NCBI RefSeq assembly: GCF_902499115.1
Contig: NZ_CABVPN010000022.1
Location: 62,001 to 126,000, forward strand
Direction: 5' to 3'
DNA length: 64,000 nt
From: Burkholderia diffusa
GTDB taxonomy: Bacteria; Pseudomonadota; Gammaproteobacteria; Burkholderiales; Burkholderiaceae
The position numbers and the translations under genes are program-made. The notes under the pieces were generated by a model. It did no database searches, had not been told where the DNA came from, and was given only the letters and a program-made list of their open reading frames with translations. Position 1 is the stretch's first letter. Each line of letters begins with the position of its first letter. Below are positions 8,427 to 17,391 of this stretch, piece by piece.

Positions 8427-8522
8427 GACGGCACGGGAATGCGGGCCGACCTTCGGTTCGCGCATGCAGGCAACCCATCGGTGACGCGACATGCGGCACA
8501 CCTACGCAATCGGAGGCTCGCG

Positions 8523-10490
8523 ATGGAAACTTTGAATATCGATTGGCCGACGCTTTCGCACGTACCGATTCGGTCGGAGCCCAACATCGACGCTGGCGCG
8601 CATCTCGTCAGCGAGCGCGACGGGTATGTGCATCACGGCATCTACGTGGGAGACGGCCTGGTTGTTCACTATGGCGGCTTCGATCGTTCCGCGAGGCGGT
8701 GTCCGGTGGAATGCATCCCGTTGCGTCGCTTCGCGGCGGGAAACGGCATCCGTGTTCAGGCGGATCCGGACGCCATCTATACCGGAATCGCTGTCGTCGA
8801 GCGGGCCTGGTCGCGCCTCGGCGAGGACCACTATCGGCTCCTGACGAACAACTGCGAGCACTTCTGCAGCTGGTGCGTGTGCGGTGTCGGTCACAGCGGG
8901 CAGGTACGCCGCGGCTTGCTGAATCCATGGATCGGCATCCGGACATTGATCGCGCTCGTGAAGGGACGCGCGACGACCATGCTTTCGACCGCGCGGAGGT
9001 ATGGATTGCGCGTGTCCCGAGCCGGCGTGCCGGCGATCGTCGCATCGGCGTTGTCGGCATGCGCGAACTACGCCGGCATTCACGGCGATGCGGCGATGAC
9101 CGATCCACAGCATTACGCAACGCAATGGAGCCTGCCGTTCGAGCAAGGACATTGGCCGACCGCGGATTGGGCCGATCAGTTCGGTGACGGCCAGTTGAAG
9201 TCCTTGATCGACGAGGCACTCAACAGCAGCCCGACGCTCGATCAGGCGCGTGCACGCGTGGCGGCCGCGCAGGCCTACAGCGAATCCGCGCGAGCGGGGA
9301 CGATGCCGCGCGTCGACGCCAGCTACGCGCTCACGCGTCAACAGTTTTCCGGAACGGCGCTCGTGCCGCCGCCGTACGGCGGGTCATGGCAGACGGAGAA
9401 CCGCGGCATCCTGGGCGCTTCGTACGAGCTCGACCTCTGGGGCAAGAAACGCGAGGCGCTGCGCGCGTCGGTGTCCGATCTGCAGGCGAGCCGCGCCGAC
9501 GCGGAAGCGGTCAGGCTGACGCTCACGACCGCGATCGCGCGTACCTACAACGAATTTGCACGCCTGTTCCTGTTGCACGACATCGCGCAGCGGGAGATCG
9601 CCCGGCGCGAGCAGATCGATCGCATCGCCGCGGGCCGAATCGCGACCGGGCTCGATACGCAGGTCGAGCGAGAGACCGCCCGTGCGAATCTCGCGACCAG
9701 CCGTGCGTTGCTGAAATCGCTCGACGGCCGGATCCTCGCGGCACGCTACCAGATTGCCGCGCTGGTCGGCGCCGGTCCCGATCGCGGCCTGGGGATCGCG
9801 CGACCGACGCTCGGCACCGGCAACGAGGTACACCTGCCCGACAATCTGCCTGCGGATCTCGTGAGCCGGCGCCCCGACATCGTGGCTGCCCGATGGCGTG
9901 TCGATGCGCTCGCGCACGGCGTGAAGGAAGCGAAGGCCGAGTTCTATCCGGACATCAACCTGAGCGCCGCGATCGGACTCGATGCGTTCGGCTTCGGCCG
10001 TTTCCTGACGGCGGCGAGCCGCACCGCGTCGGTCGGACCGGCCATCCACCTGCCGATCTTCGACGCTGGCGCACTCCGTGCGCAACTGAAGGGGCGCTAT
10101 GCGGACTTCGATCTCGCCGTCGCGACCTATAACCAGGCGCTCGTCACCGCGCTGAGCGAAGTCGCGACGCAAGTCGCCGACGTGCGTTCGACGGACGCAC
10201 AGCTGGTCGATGCGCAGACAGCGCAGCAAGCCGCGCTGAAGGCGGCCGCGCTGGCGCTCGTGCAGTACAAGGCCGGTCTCACGAATCAATTGACCGTGTT
10301 GAACGCCGACGTCAACGCACTTTCCGCCGATCAGCGCGTCGCGAATCTGCGCATGGACCGCCGCGATCGTCAGATTGCGCTCGCGTCCGCGCTGGGCGGC
10401 GGCTTCGTCGACGCGTCATTCGCAGGCGCGGGCACCGCGGCACATGCCGATGCGCGCGTATCGGCCGTGCCCGCTGTCGCCGCGCGCTGA
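8523..10490 (+). CDS. LRAT-domain / NodT-type outer-membrane efflux factor fusion
   Basis: This single 655-residue frame holds two parts. Residues 1-150 are an LRAT (NlpC/P60-type) domain with VHHGIYVGDGLVVHYGG and the signature LLTNNCEHFCSWCVCG, a papain-like fold with acyltransferase or hydrolase chemistry. From about residue 153 a second start-like Met (8979) opens a lipoprotein signal, MLSTARRYGLRVSRAGVPA then ALSAC, followed by a TolC/NodT-type outer-membrane factor. GGAGG at 8512-8516 clearly selects the ATG at 8523. I see no stop between the domains. Either a real fusion is made, or the lipoprotein also starts internally at 8979. The genes for adaptor and pump follow. Confidence 0.8.
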   Translation: METLNIDWPTLSHVPIRSEPNIDAGAHLVSERDGYVHHGIYVGDGLVVHYGGFDRSARRCPVECIPLRRFAAGNGIRVQADPDAIYTGIAVVERAWSRLGEDHYRLLTNNCEHFCSWCVCGVGHSGQVRRGLLNPWIGIRTLIALVKGRATTMLSTARRYGLRVSRAGVPAIVASALSACANYAGIHGDAAMTDPQHYATQWSLPFEQGHWPTADWADQFGDGQLKSLIDEALNSSPTLDQARARVAAAQAYSESARAGTMPRVDASYALTRQQFSGTALVPPPYGGSWQTENRGILGASYELDLWGKKREALRASVSDLQASRADAEAVRLTLTTAIARTYNEFARLFLLHDIAQREIARREQIDRIAAGRIATGLDTQVERETARANLATSRALLKSLDGRILAARYQIAALVGAGPDRGLGIARPTLGTGNEVHLPDNLPADLVSRRPDIVAARWRVDALAHGVKEAKAEFYPDINLSAAIGLDAFGFGRFLTAASRTASVGPAIHLPIFDAGALRAQLKGRYADFDLAVATYNQALVTALSEVATQVADVRSTDAQLVDAQTAQQAALKAAALALVQYKAGLTNQLTVLNADVNALSADQRVANLRMDRRDRQIALASALGGGFVDASFAGAGTAAHADARVSAVPAVAAR

Positions 10491-10524
10491 GCGGCGATCC
10501 ATCGAATCTGCCTGGAGAATTGAA

Positions 10525-11841
10525 ATGAGCGAAATCAATCCGCCGGTACGCAAGCCGGTCGACACACCCCGCGTGAATCGTGATACGTCGCCGTCGGGAG
10601 GCGACGATGTCGCAAGCGAAGACGCGACGCGCCGCCGCCGGCTGCTGCTGGCGCTGCTCGGCGTGACGGTCGTGGCGGCGTCGGTTGCCTATACCGCGTA
10701 CTACCTGACGTTCGCGCGCTACCACGAATCCACCGACGATGCGTACGTCAGCGGCAATCTCGTGCAGCTGACGCCGCAGGTGGCGGGTACCGTCGTTGCC
10801 GTGAACGCCGACGATACGCAGATCGTGAAGGCGGGGGAACCCGTCGTCACGCTTGACGCCGCCGATGCGAAAGTCGCGCTCGGCAACGCCGAAGCGGCGC
10901 TGGGTCAGACCGTGCGGCAAGTGAGCAGCCTCTACGTGAACGACGATCTGTATGCCGCGAACGTCGCGCAGAAGCAGTCCGATCTCGTGCGAGCCCAGGA
11001 GGACCTGCGTCGTCGCGTGGCCGTCGCCGATACGGGAGCCGTGTCGGCCGAGGACATCGCGCACGCGCGCGACACCGTGGCGGCCGCGCGGGCGGCGCTC
11101 GACGCCGCGCGTCGACAGGCGGAGGCCAACCGCGCATTGACCGACCGCACGACGATCGATCAGCACCCGAACGTGCAGGCGGCCGCGTCGAAGGTGCGCG
11201 ACGCGTATCTGGCGTACGCGCGCAACGTACTGCCCGCGCCCGTCACCGGCTATGTCGCGAAGCGCTCGGTTCAGGTCGGCCAGCGCGTATCGCCCGGCAT
11301 GCCATTGATGGCGATCGTGCCGCTCGACGGCGTGTGGGTCGACGCGAACTACAAGGAAAGCCAGTTGCGCAACATGCGCATCGGTCAACCCGTCACGCTG
11401 ACGGCCGACGTGTACGGCGGAAAGGTCAGGTATCACGGCCGCGTGGTCGGCTTCTCGGCGGGCACGGGCAGCGCATTCGCGAGCCTGCCCGCGCAGAACG
11501 CGACAGGTAACTGGATCAAGATCGTTCAGCGCCTGCCCGCGCGCATCCAGCTCGACCCGAAGGAACTCGACGCGCATCCGCTGCGCATCGGACTGTCGAT
11601 GGACGTCGACGTGGATACGCGCGACGACACGGGCCCGCAGCTCGGCGCGGCGACGAACACGTCATATCGCACGGACGTGTTTGCCGAATACGGCGCACAG
11701 GCGGACGCCGAGATCGAGAAGATCATCGCGCGCAACATCGTCATCGGGCGTGCGGGTACGACGGCGCGTGACGGCGAGCCGACGGCTTCCGCCACGCGCG
11801 ATGCAAAGGACCCGCGCGACACGACGCGGCGCGCGAGTTGA
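10525..11841 (+). CDS. emrA: EmrA/HlyD-family membrane-fusion efflux protein
   Basis: The protein has 438 residues: a short cytoplasmic N-terminus, one membrane helix (about 42-62, LLLALLGVTVVAASVAY), then a periplasmic adaptor. The adaptor has the biotinyl-lipoyl halves DAYVSGNLVQLTPQVAGTV and VLPAPVTGYVAKRSVQVGQ around an alpha-hairpin. Such proteins bridge a DHA2 pump to the outer-membrane factor. The ATG at 10525 follows TGGAGA. The C-terminal 60 residues are polar and low in conservation. It lies 34 bases after the LRAT-OMF gene and is followed by EmrB, so the three genes form a complete tripartite pump. Confidence 0.85.
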   Translation: MSEINPPVRKPVDTPRVNRDTSPSGGDDVASEDATRRRRLLLALLGVTVVAASVAYTAYYLTFARYHESTDDAYVSGNLVQLTPQVAGTVVAVNADDTQIVKAGEPVVTLDAADAKVALGNAEAALGQTVRQVSSLYVNDDLYAANVAQKQSDLVRAQEDLRRRVAVADTGAVSAEDIAHARDTVAAARAALDAARRQAEANRALTDRTTIDQHPNVQAAASKVRDAYLAYARNVLPAPVTGYVAKRSVQVGQRVSPGMPLMAIVPLDGVWVDANYKESQLRNMRIGQPVTLTADVYGGKVRYHGRVVGFSAGTGSAFASLPAQNATGNWIKIVQRLPARIQLDPKELDAHPLRIGLSMDVDVDTRDDTGPQLGAATNTSYRTDVFAEYGAQADAEIEKIIARNIVIGRAGTTARDGEPTASATRDAKDPRDTTRRAS

Positions 11842-11944
11842 ACCGTCGACCCGGATACGCGTTGCAGTCGCGTTCCGGTCGATTCAATCATCCGACTGGC
11901 CGGAACGATGTGCCGGCGCGGTCGACCTTCGGAGTGTGAGCAAG

Positions 11945-13501
11945 ATGAATTCCTCGACTCAACCCGCGCCGCCACCGCTGACGGGCGGAAAGCTGGTGCT
12001 GGCGACGCTCGCCGTCGCGCTCGCGACGTTCATGAACGTGCTCGATTCGTCGATCGCCAACGTCGCGATTCCGACCATCTCCGGAAACCTCGGCGTATCC
12101 GTCGACGAAGGCACGTGGGTGATCACGCTGTTCTCGGCGGCCAATGCCGTCGCAATTCCGCTGACCGGATGGCTCACGCAGCGCGTCGGGCAGATCAGGT
12201 TGTTCGTGGCCGCGATCGTGCTGTTCGTGTTCTCGTCGTGGCTGTGCGGCATCGCGCCGAACCTGCTCGTGCTGCTCGCCGCGCGCGTATTGCAGGGCGC
12301 CGTCGCGGGGCCGCTGATTCCGCTTTCGCAGGCGATCCTGCTGGGTTCGTATTCGAAGGAGAAGAGCTCGACCGCGCTCGCGCTCTGGTCGATGACCGCG
12401 ACGGTCGGCCCGATCGCCGGTCCCGCGCTGGGCGGCTGGATCACCGACAGCTACAGCTGGTCGTGGATCTTCTACATCAACATTCCGGTCGGCCTGTTCG
12501 CGGCCGGCGTGACGTGGATGATCTATCGCGACCGTGAGACGCAGGTGCGCAAGCTGCCCATCGACAAAGTCGGCCTGATGTCGCTGGTCGTATGGGTCGC
12601 GACGCTGCAGATCATGCTCGACAAGGGCAAGGATCTCGACTGGTTCAGCTCGCCCGTGATCTGCTCGCTTGCCGTGATTGCGGCCGTCAGCTTCCTGTTC
12701 TTCCTGATCTGGGAGTTCACGGCGCGCAACCCGATCGTGGACATTCGCCTGTTCGCGGTGCGCAACTTCCGCGGCGGCACGATCGCGATCTCGGTCGCAT
12801 ACGCGGTATTCTTCTCGAACCTCGTGATCCTGCCGCAATGGATTCAGGGCTATCTCGGCTATCGATCGGTGGACGCCGGACTCGTGACGGCGCCGCTCGG
12901 GATCTTCGCCGTGCTGCTCGCACCGTTGATGGCGAAGATCATGCCGAAGTCCGACGCGCGGGTGCTCGCGACGCTGGCCTTCGTGGGTTTCGCGGGCGTG
13001 TTCTTCATGCGCTCGCGTTACACGACGGGCGTCGACCCCTACACGCTGGTGCTGCCGACCCTGTTGCAGGGTATTCCGATGGCGCTCTTTTTCACGCCGC
13101 TTACCGCGATCATTCTGTCGGGCCTCGCGCCCGACCGGATTCCGGCCGCCGCCGGGCTGTCGAATTTCGTGCGTGTGTTCGCGGGCGGCGTCGGCACCTC
13201 GCTGATCGCGACCGGATGGAACGACCGGACGATCCTGCATCATGCGCGGCTCGCCGAGCAATCGAGCGTGAACAACCCCGCTTACACGAGTGCCGTCACG
13301 CAGCTCCAGGCGACGCTAGGCGGCGGCGTCGATCAGGCGTCGGCGTTTTTCGAACGCACGCTGAATGCACAGGCTGCGATGCTCGCGCTGAACGACATCT
13401 TCTGGTTGTCGTCGATCATCTTCATCGTGATCATTCCGCTGGTTTGGCTCACCCGGCCGGGCAAGTGCGGCGGCGGCGGGATCGCGGCAGGCGGTCACTG
13501 A
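11945..13501 (+). CDS. emrB: EmrB/DHA2-family multidrug efflux transporter
   Basis: The protein has 518 residues with 14 predicted membrane helices and the DHA2 start LATFMNVLDSSIANVAIPTI. The family exports drugs or hydrophobic compounds by proton antiport. A GGAG-containing site precedes the ATG at 11945. It is the last gene of the LRAT-OMF/EmrA/EmrB operon, with a 103-base gap after emrA. The substrate cannot be read from the sequence. Shared control with peroxidases suggests export of a toxic or oxidised lipophilic compound, which is inference. Confidence 0.85.
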   Translation: MNSSTQPAPPPLTGGKLVLATLAVALATFMNVLDSSIANVAIPTISGNLGVSVDEGTWVITLFSAANAVAIPLTGWLTQRVGQIRLFVAAIVLFVFSSWLCGIAPNLLVLLAARVLQGAVAGPLIPLSQAILLGSYSKEKSSTALALWSMTATVGPIAGPALGGWITDSYSWSWIFYINIPVGLFAAGVTWMIYRDRETQVRKLPIDKVGLMSLVVWVATLQIMLDKGKDLDWFSSPVICSLAVIAAVSFLFFLIWEFTARNPIVDIRLFAVRNFRGGTIAISVAYAVFFSNLVILPQWIQGYLGYRSVDAGLVTAPLGIFAVLLAPLMAKIMPKSDARVLATLAFVGFAGVFFMRSRYTTGVDPYTLVLPTLLQGIPMALFFTPLTAIILSGLAPDRIPAAAGLSNFVRVFAGGVGTSLIATGWNDRTILHHARLAEQSSVNNPAYTSAVTQLQATLGGGVDQASAFFERTLNAQAAMLALNDIFWLSSIIFIVIIPLVWLTRPGKCGGGGIAAGGH

Positions 13502-13583
13502 ACGAGCCCGCTGGCGTCGCGCGGTGGCGATCGCTCGCACGCCGCCGAGCCGGGATGCGCCAAACCCTTGAGGATCGATGTCG

Positions 13584-13616
13584 GCATGGTGTCCGTCAAA
13601 ATGATGGACACCATGC
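13584..13616. repeat. Perfect 11-bp inverted repeat after emrB
   Basis: GCATGGTGTCC at 13584-13594 and GGACACCATGC at 13606-13616 are exact inverse copies around an 11-base AT-richer loop. The element lies 83 bases after the emrB stop and has no U-tract. It could be a rho-independent-like stem, or a dyad operator of the TGTCC-N-GGACA type. I cannot decide between these. Confidence 0.4.
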
Positions 13617-14131
13617 GGTCGCATTCGGCGGACCGGGCGGGTCGTTGCAGGAAGCGGCCACACCTTGCGTCAAACGCTTCGTCAAACTGATCAAGCCGTC
13701 CGCGGCCAACCAGTGCCTTCGTCGTCACGGAAACGCGCCGGATGGCGTTCCAAGCGTGCTGACGTCGAACGTCCGTTACGCCGATCTCACTGTCTGTGTC
13801 GGGGAATGCGCCCGCCAGGCGCGCAACGGCGGAAGGAACGCTTTATCCGTTACGCGATCGACAGATCGTCTTGCCCCGGGTTCGAGACAAGCGGCGCAGT
13901 CGCCGCATGGCGCAACTGTGGTCGGGAGAGGGTGTCAGGTCCGCCGAGGATGTGACCAAGAAGAGGCGTGAAACCCGGCTAGCGTGGGTCGCGATGCCGA
14001 GGTCCGGCACTCGCTGCGTGAGCCGATGGAGGCGCCATGGAGGTGTTGTCCGTCGTCAGGCGAATCGGCGGCCCGACAGGCCGCCAACGGTGCGATACCG
14101 CGCTGCCCGGGAACCCGGGCGCGCCACGGCG
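13617..14131. other. Non-coding gap between convergent emrB and dedA
   Basis: About 515 bases separate the inverted repeat from the convergent DedA-rhodanese stop. Frames here are open by GC bias only. I see no family motif, no convincing ribosome binding site and no repeat. Confidence 0.4.
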
Positions 14132-15136
14132 TCAATACGTGAAGGCGTTCCGCTCCTCCGGGGCGATTGCCGCGTCGTTCATCGCGACCATCGGTTCCAC
14201 GTCGAAGCCCGCGACGCGCCATGCATCGATACCGCCGGTGAGCGGTAACGCGAGCTTGACACCGGACAGGCGCAACTGCCTGGCCACCGACACGGCGGAC
14301 GTTTCGTGCGGGCACGCACAATAGATGACGAGCGTCCGGTTCGTGCCATAGCGCTCCATGATCTGGCGCGGCTTGCGTTCATCGCCGATCACCGCGCCCG
14401 GGATGACGAACGGATCGAGCATTCTTCGCTCGGCGGAACGGATATCGATCACGGCCGGCCGCGGATTGCTCGCGAGCAACGCATGCAGTTCACCCGCGCT
14501 GATCCGCGCTTTCCCGAGCGCGCTTGCCAGCATCCGTCGGCGGCAGTGGCGATACGGAAGATACAACGCCGGTGCGATGCCGATCACGATGAGCACATGC
14601 CAGCCAAGACGAGTGACGAGGGCGAAGACCGCGTCGATCTGCGAGGCGAACAGTGTGCCGACGGCCAGACCGATCGACGCCCACAGCGCAATGCCGATGC
14701 AGTCATGCAAGATAAAGGCGCGCAACCTGACGGCCATCGCGCCGCATAGCGGAACGGCCACGAGTGACAGGCCGGGTACGAACCGCGCGATCACGAGCAC
14801 GCGAACGCCCCAACGCCCGAAGAAGCGCTCCGTCGTCCTGACGCACGCGTCGCGCGACGGTGTCAGTTTGCAGACGGTGTGAAGCGTGCGCTTGCCGTAC
14901 CGCTTTCCACCCTGGTACCAGACCAGGTCGCCGAGCAGGCCGCCAACCACGGCGGCGGCCAGTATCGTCGAGAAATGCAGCAGCGTCGACGACGCGACAT
15001 GGGTCACGAGCGCGATGCCTGCGCCTACCGTGACCAAGGTCGGAATGGCAGGCAGCGGCAGGCCGAGCGACGACCCGAGAACGTTCAGGAATACGATCAA
15101 CGTGCCGTACCGCGCGATCATTTCATGCGACATCAT
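14132..15136 (-). CDS. DedA-family membrane protein with C-terminal rhodanese domain
   Basis: This is a 334-residue fusion. Residues 1-210 form a DedA/VTT-type membrane domain (LGSSLGLPLPAIPTLV near the start and the family signature RFVPGLSLVAVPLCGA). DedA proteins act in membrane lipid translocation and homeostasis. Residues 220-325 form a rhodanese domain (PAVIDIRSAERR, active site VIYCACPHETSA), which transfers or senses sulfane sulfur. AAGGAG lies just before the ATG at 15136. It is the last gene of the adc-bdhA-patatin unit, 175 bases after the patatin stop. The fusion suggests coupling of membrane state to thiol chemistry, by inference. Confidence 0.8.
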   Translation of the reverse strand: MMSHEMIARYGTLIVFLNVLGSSLGLPLPAIPTLVTVGAGIALVTHVASSTLLHFSTILAAAVVGGLLGDLVWYQGGKRYGKRTLHTVCKLTPSRDACVRTTERFFGRWGVRVLVIARFVPGLSLVAVPLCGAMAVRLRAFILHDCIGIALWASIGLAVGTLFASQIDAVFALVTRLGWHVLIVIGIAPALYLPYRHCRRRMLASALGKARISAGELHALLASNPRPAVIDIRSAERRMLDPFVIPGAVIGDERKPRQIMERYGTNRTLVIYCACPHETSAVSVARQLRLSGVKLALPLTGGIDAWRVAGFDVEPMVAMNDAAIAPEERNAFTY

Positions 15137-15311
15137 GGTGCTCTCCTTGAGGCGGGCGCATGCGCGATCTCGACGATCGGTCATGGCTCCGCCTGAAGCG
15201 GTCCTGCAAGGGCGGTTCCGCGAGTCGGGAACAGAGCAGGCGGGCCGCTGGTCACGCGTCGCCGGCACGCGGCCGACCGCCCGGCTCACCCGCGGCTGGC
15301 GTCGATACGGG

Positions 15312-16583
15312 TTACCCGGCGACGGACGATTCCTTCTCAGGCGGCAGTTGTTCCGCGGGAGAAGCATGCTTGCCGAGGCTGCCGGCTTCGTCCACGTCGT
15401 GCCGATAGCGGTGCACGTCTCGCGTGACGAAGCCGATTTCCCGGCTCGGAATCTCGAACCACTCCGGGTGTCCGAACGAACGGCGAATATCCTCGAGACC
15501 GCTCGCCCAATGCTCGCGCATCGTGTCCTTGCTGAACTCATAGTCCTTGTAGTGCCCCTCGAACGTCTTGTTCTTGTAGATCAGGTGCACCACGTTCACG
15601 GCACTGCCATCCGCCGTTTTCTGAGCTTCCCGCAGCAGCGGGTGGGCAAGCCGCACGTGTTCCGGAATGTGTTCGAGCAGCGCCTTGATCATCTGCGCAT
15701 GTTTCTGGTTCTGCGACATGAACGCGGTGATCGCGCGCGTGCGGCTCGAATACTGAATGTCCTTGGTGCGTTCGCTGACATCGAGGAAGTTGCCCGGCAA
15801 CTTGCCGCGCGAGCTCCACAGATCGAGCTGGAAGACGAGCGTGTCCTTGTGCTGGCTTTCGCGGATGATCTCGGTGAGCGGCGTATTGGAAACGAGGCCA
15901 CCGTCCCAGTAGAACTCGCCATCGATCTCGACGGCCGGAAAGCCCGGCGGCAGCGCGCCGGACGCGATGAAATGCTCCGGCGCCAGGCGCATTTTCGTAT
16001 TGTCGAAATAGACGAGATTGCCCGTTCGCACATTGACCGCTCCGACGGAAACGCGAATGTTTCCGTCGTTGATGCGGTCGAAGTTGGCGTACCGCAGGAG
16101 CGTTTCACGCAACGCCGACGTGTCGTAGTAGCTGACCTGATCAGGACGCTTTGCGCCGAATCCGGCGAAAGGCACGTGCGTGCGCGGCGAGAAGAATCCG
16201 TTCTGGCCTTCCATCAGCGTTCGCGTGGCGGCCCATGCGCTCGACCACCTGCGCCCCACGTCGGCAAGCCCGGGCCACGCCGACATGCACGCGCCGACGT
16301 GAGCGAGCGGATCGCCCGGCTGACTGATGGTGTTCCAGAAGCCGCGGAGCGCGTCCGTGCGGTCCGCCGGCGCATTGCCGGCGATGATCGCCGTATTCAG
16401 CGCGCCGATCGATATGCCGGCGATTCGCGTCGGCTCCACGCCGACTTCGGCCATGCCTTCATACACGCCGGCCTGATAGGAGCCGAGTGCGCCGCCACCC
16501 TGCAGCACGAGTCCGATTTCGTCATACGCGGGCAGCTTGATGCGATGGGGCTGCTTCAGCTTGTTACGCTGGCTCGAATACAT
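15312..16583 (-). CDS. Patatin-like phospholipase, next to bdhA
   Basis: The protein has 423 residues with a patatin hydrolase core. The oxyanion motif is GLVLQGGGALGSY, the nucleophile elbow AGISIGALN (Ser58) and the partner Asp in YWDGGLVSN (Asp227). A C-terminal extension of about 130 residues follows the hydrolase. GGAGGA precedes the ATG at 16583. The gene starts 10 bases after bdhA. Patatin genes of this type next to 3-hydroxybutyrate dehydrogenase are seen in other betaproteobacteria and may release hydroxy acids or fatty acids from esters or polyhydroxybutyrate. The substrate is inferred, not shown. Confidence 0.8.
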   Translation of the reverse strand: MYSSQRNKLKQPHRIKLPAYDEIGLVLQGGGALGSYQAGVYEGMAEVGVEPTRIAGISIGALNTAIIAGNAPADRTDALRGFWNTISQPGDPLAHVGACMSAWPGLADVGRRWSSAWAATRTLMEGQNGFFSPRTHVPFAGFGAKRPDQVSYYDTSALRETLLRYANFDRINDGNIRVSVGAVNVRTGNLVYFDNTKMRLAPEHFIASGALPPGFPAVEIDGEFYWDGGLVSNTPLTEIIRESQHKDTLVFQLDLWSSRGKLPGNFLDVSERTKDIQYSSRTRAITAFMSQNQKHAQMIKALLEHIPEHVRLAHPLLREAQKTADGSAVNVVHLIYKNKTFEGHYKDYEFSKDTMREHWASGLEDIRRSFGHPEWFEIPSREIGFVTRDVHRYRHDVDEAGSLGKHASPAEQLPPEKESSVAG

Positions 16584-16593
16584 GGTGTCCTCC

Positions 16594-17376
16594 TTACTGC
16601 ATGAACCAGCCGTGGCTGACGACGATCGATTGTCCGGTGAGCGCGTTCGACTCGAAGCCGGCCAGGAACGCAACCGTGTGCGCGACATCGGCCGCCGACG
16701 TGAATTCGCCGTCGACGGTCTCTCTCAACATCACGTCCTTGACGACCTGCTGTTCGGAGATGCCCAGCGCTTTCGCCTGCTCCGGAATCTGCTTGTCGAC
16801 CAGCGGCGTCCTGACGAAGCCCGGGCACACGACATTGGCGCGTACGCCGCGTGGCCCGCCTTCCTTCGCGACGACGCGCGCGAGACCGAGCAGCCCGTGC
16901 TTCGCGGTCACGTAGGCGGACTTCAGCGGCGAGGCCTCGTGCGAATGCACCGAGCCCATGTAGATCACCGTGCCGCCCTTGTTCGACGCGTACATGTGCC
17001 TGATGACGGCACGCGTCGTCAGAAATGCACCGTCCAGGTGAATGGCCAGCATCTTCTTCCAGTCGGAAAATGCGTAGTCCTCGATCCGGTTGACGATCTG
17101 GATGCCGGCGTTCGACACGAGCACGTCGATTCCGCCCAGCCGCTTCACCGTCTCGGCCACGCCCGCATCGACGGCTTCCTCGCTGGTGACGTCCATCGCG
17201 ATCGCCAACGCCTTCCCGCCGCTCGCGACGATGTCGTCCGCAACCTTGCGCGCGGCCGCGAGGTTCAGATCGGCGATCACGACCGTGGCACCGTCCGCTG
17301 CTAGCTTGCGTGCGCACAGATCGCCGATACCGCTTGCCGCGCCCGTCACGAGCGCGACCTTGTCATTCAGTGCCAT
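16594..17376 (-). CDS. bdhA: 3-hydroxybutyrate dehydrogenase
   Basis: This 260-residue classical short-chain dehydrogenase oxidises D-3-hydroxybutyrate to acetoacetate with NAD+. The Rossmann motif is VTGAASGIGD and the catalytic residues are Ser142, Tyr155 and Lys159 (SAYVTAKHG). A C-terminal LTGQSIVVSHGWFMQ closes the fold and matches BdhA proteins. Its neighbours are acetoacetate decarboxylase upstream and patatin downstream. Together they form a C4 ketone-body route: ester hydrolysis to hydroxybutyrate, oxidation to acetoacetate, decarboxylation to acetone. GGAGG precedes the ATG. I am confident of the family and fairly confident of the substrate. Confidence 0.88.
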   Translation of the reverse strand: MALNDKVALVTGAASGIGDLCARKLAADGATVVIADLNLAAARKVADDIVASGGKALAIAMDVTSEEAVDAGVAETVKRLGGIDVLVSNAGIQIVNRIEDYAFSDWKKMLAIHLDGAFLTTRAVIRHMYASNKGGTVIYMGSVHSHEASPLKSAYVTAKHGLLGLARVVAKEGGPRGVRANVVCPGFVRTPLVDKQIPEQAKALGISEQQVVKDVMLRETVDGEFTSAADVAHTVAFLAGFESNALTGQSIVVSHGWFMQ

Positions 17377-17391
17377 ACGTCCTCCGGAGGT

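Noticed and set aside
8431..8444. GGCACGGGAATGC resembling a sigma-54 promoter
   Set aside because: The GG and GC are separated by 9 bases rather than 10, and the shared-architecture -10 lies just upstream.
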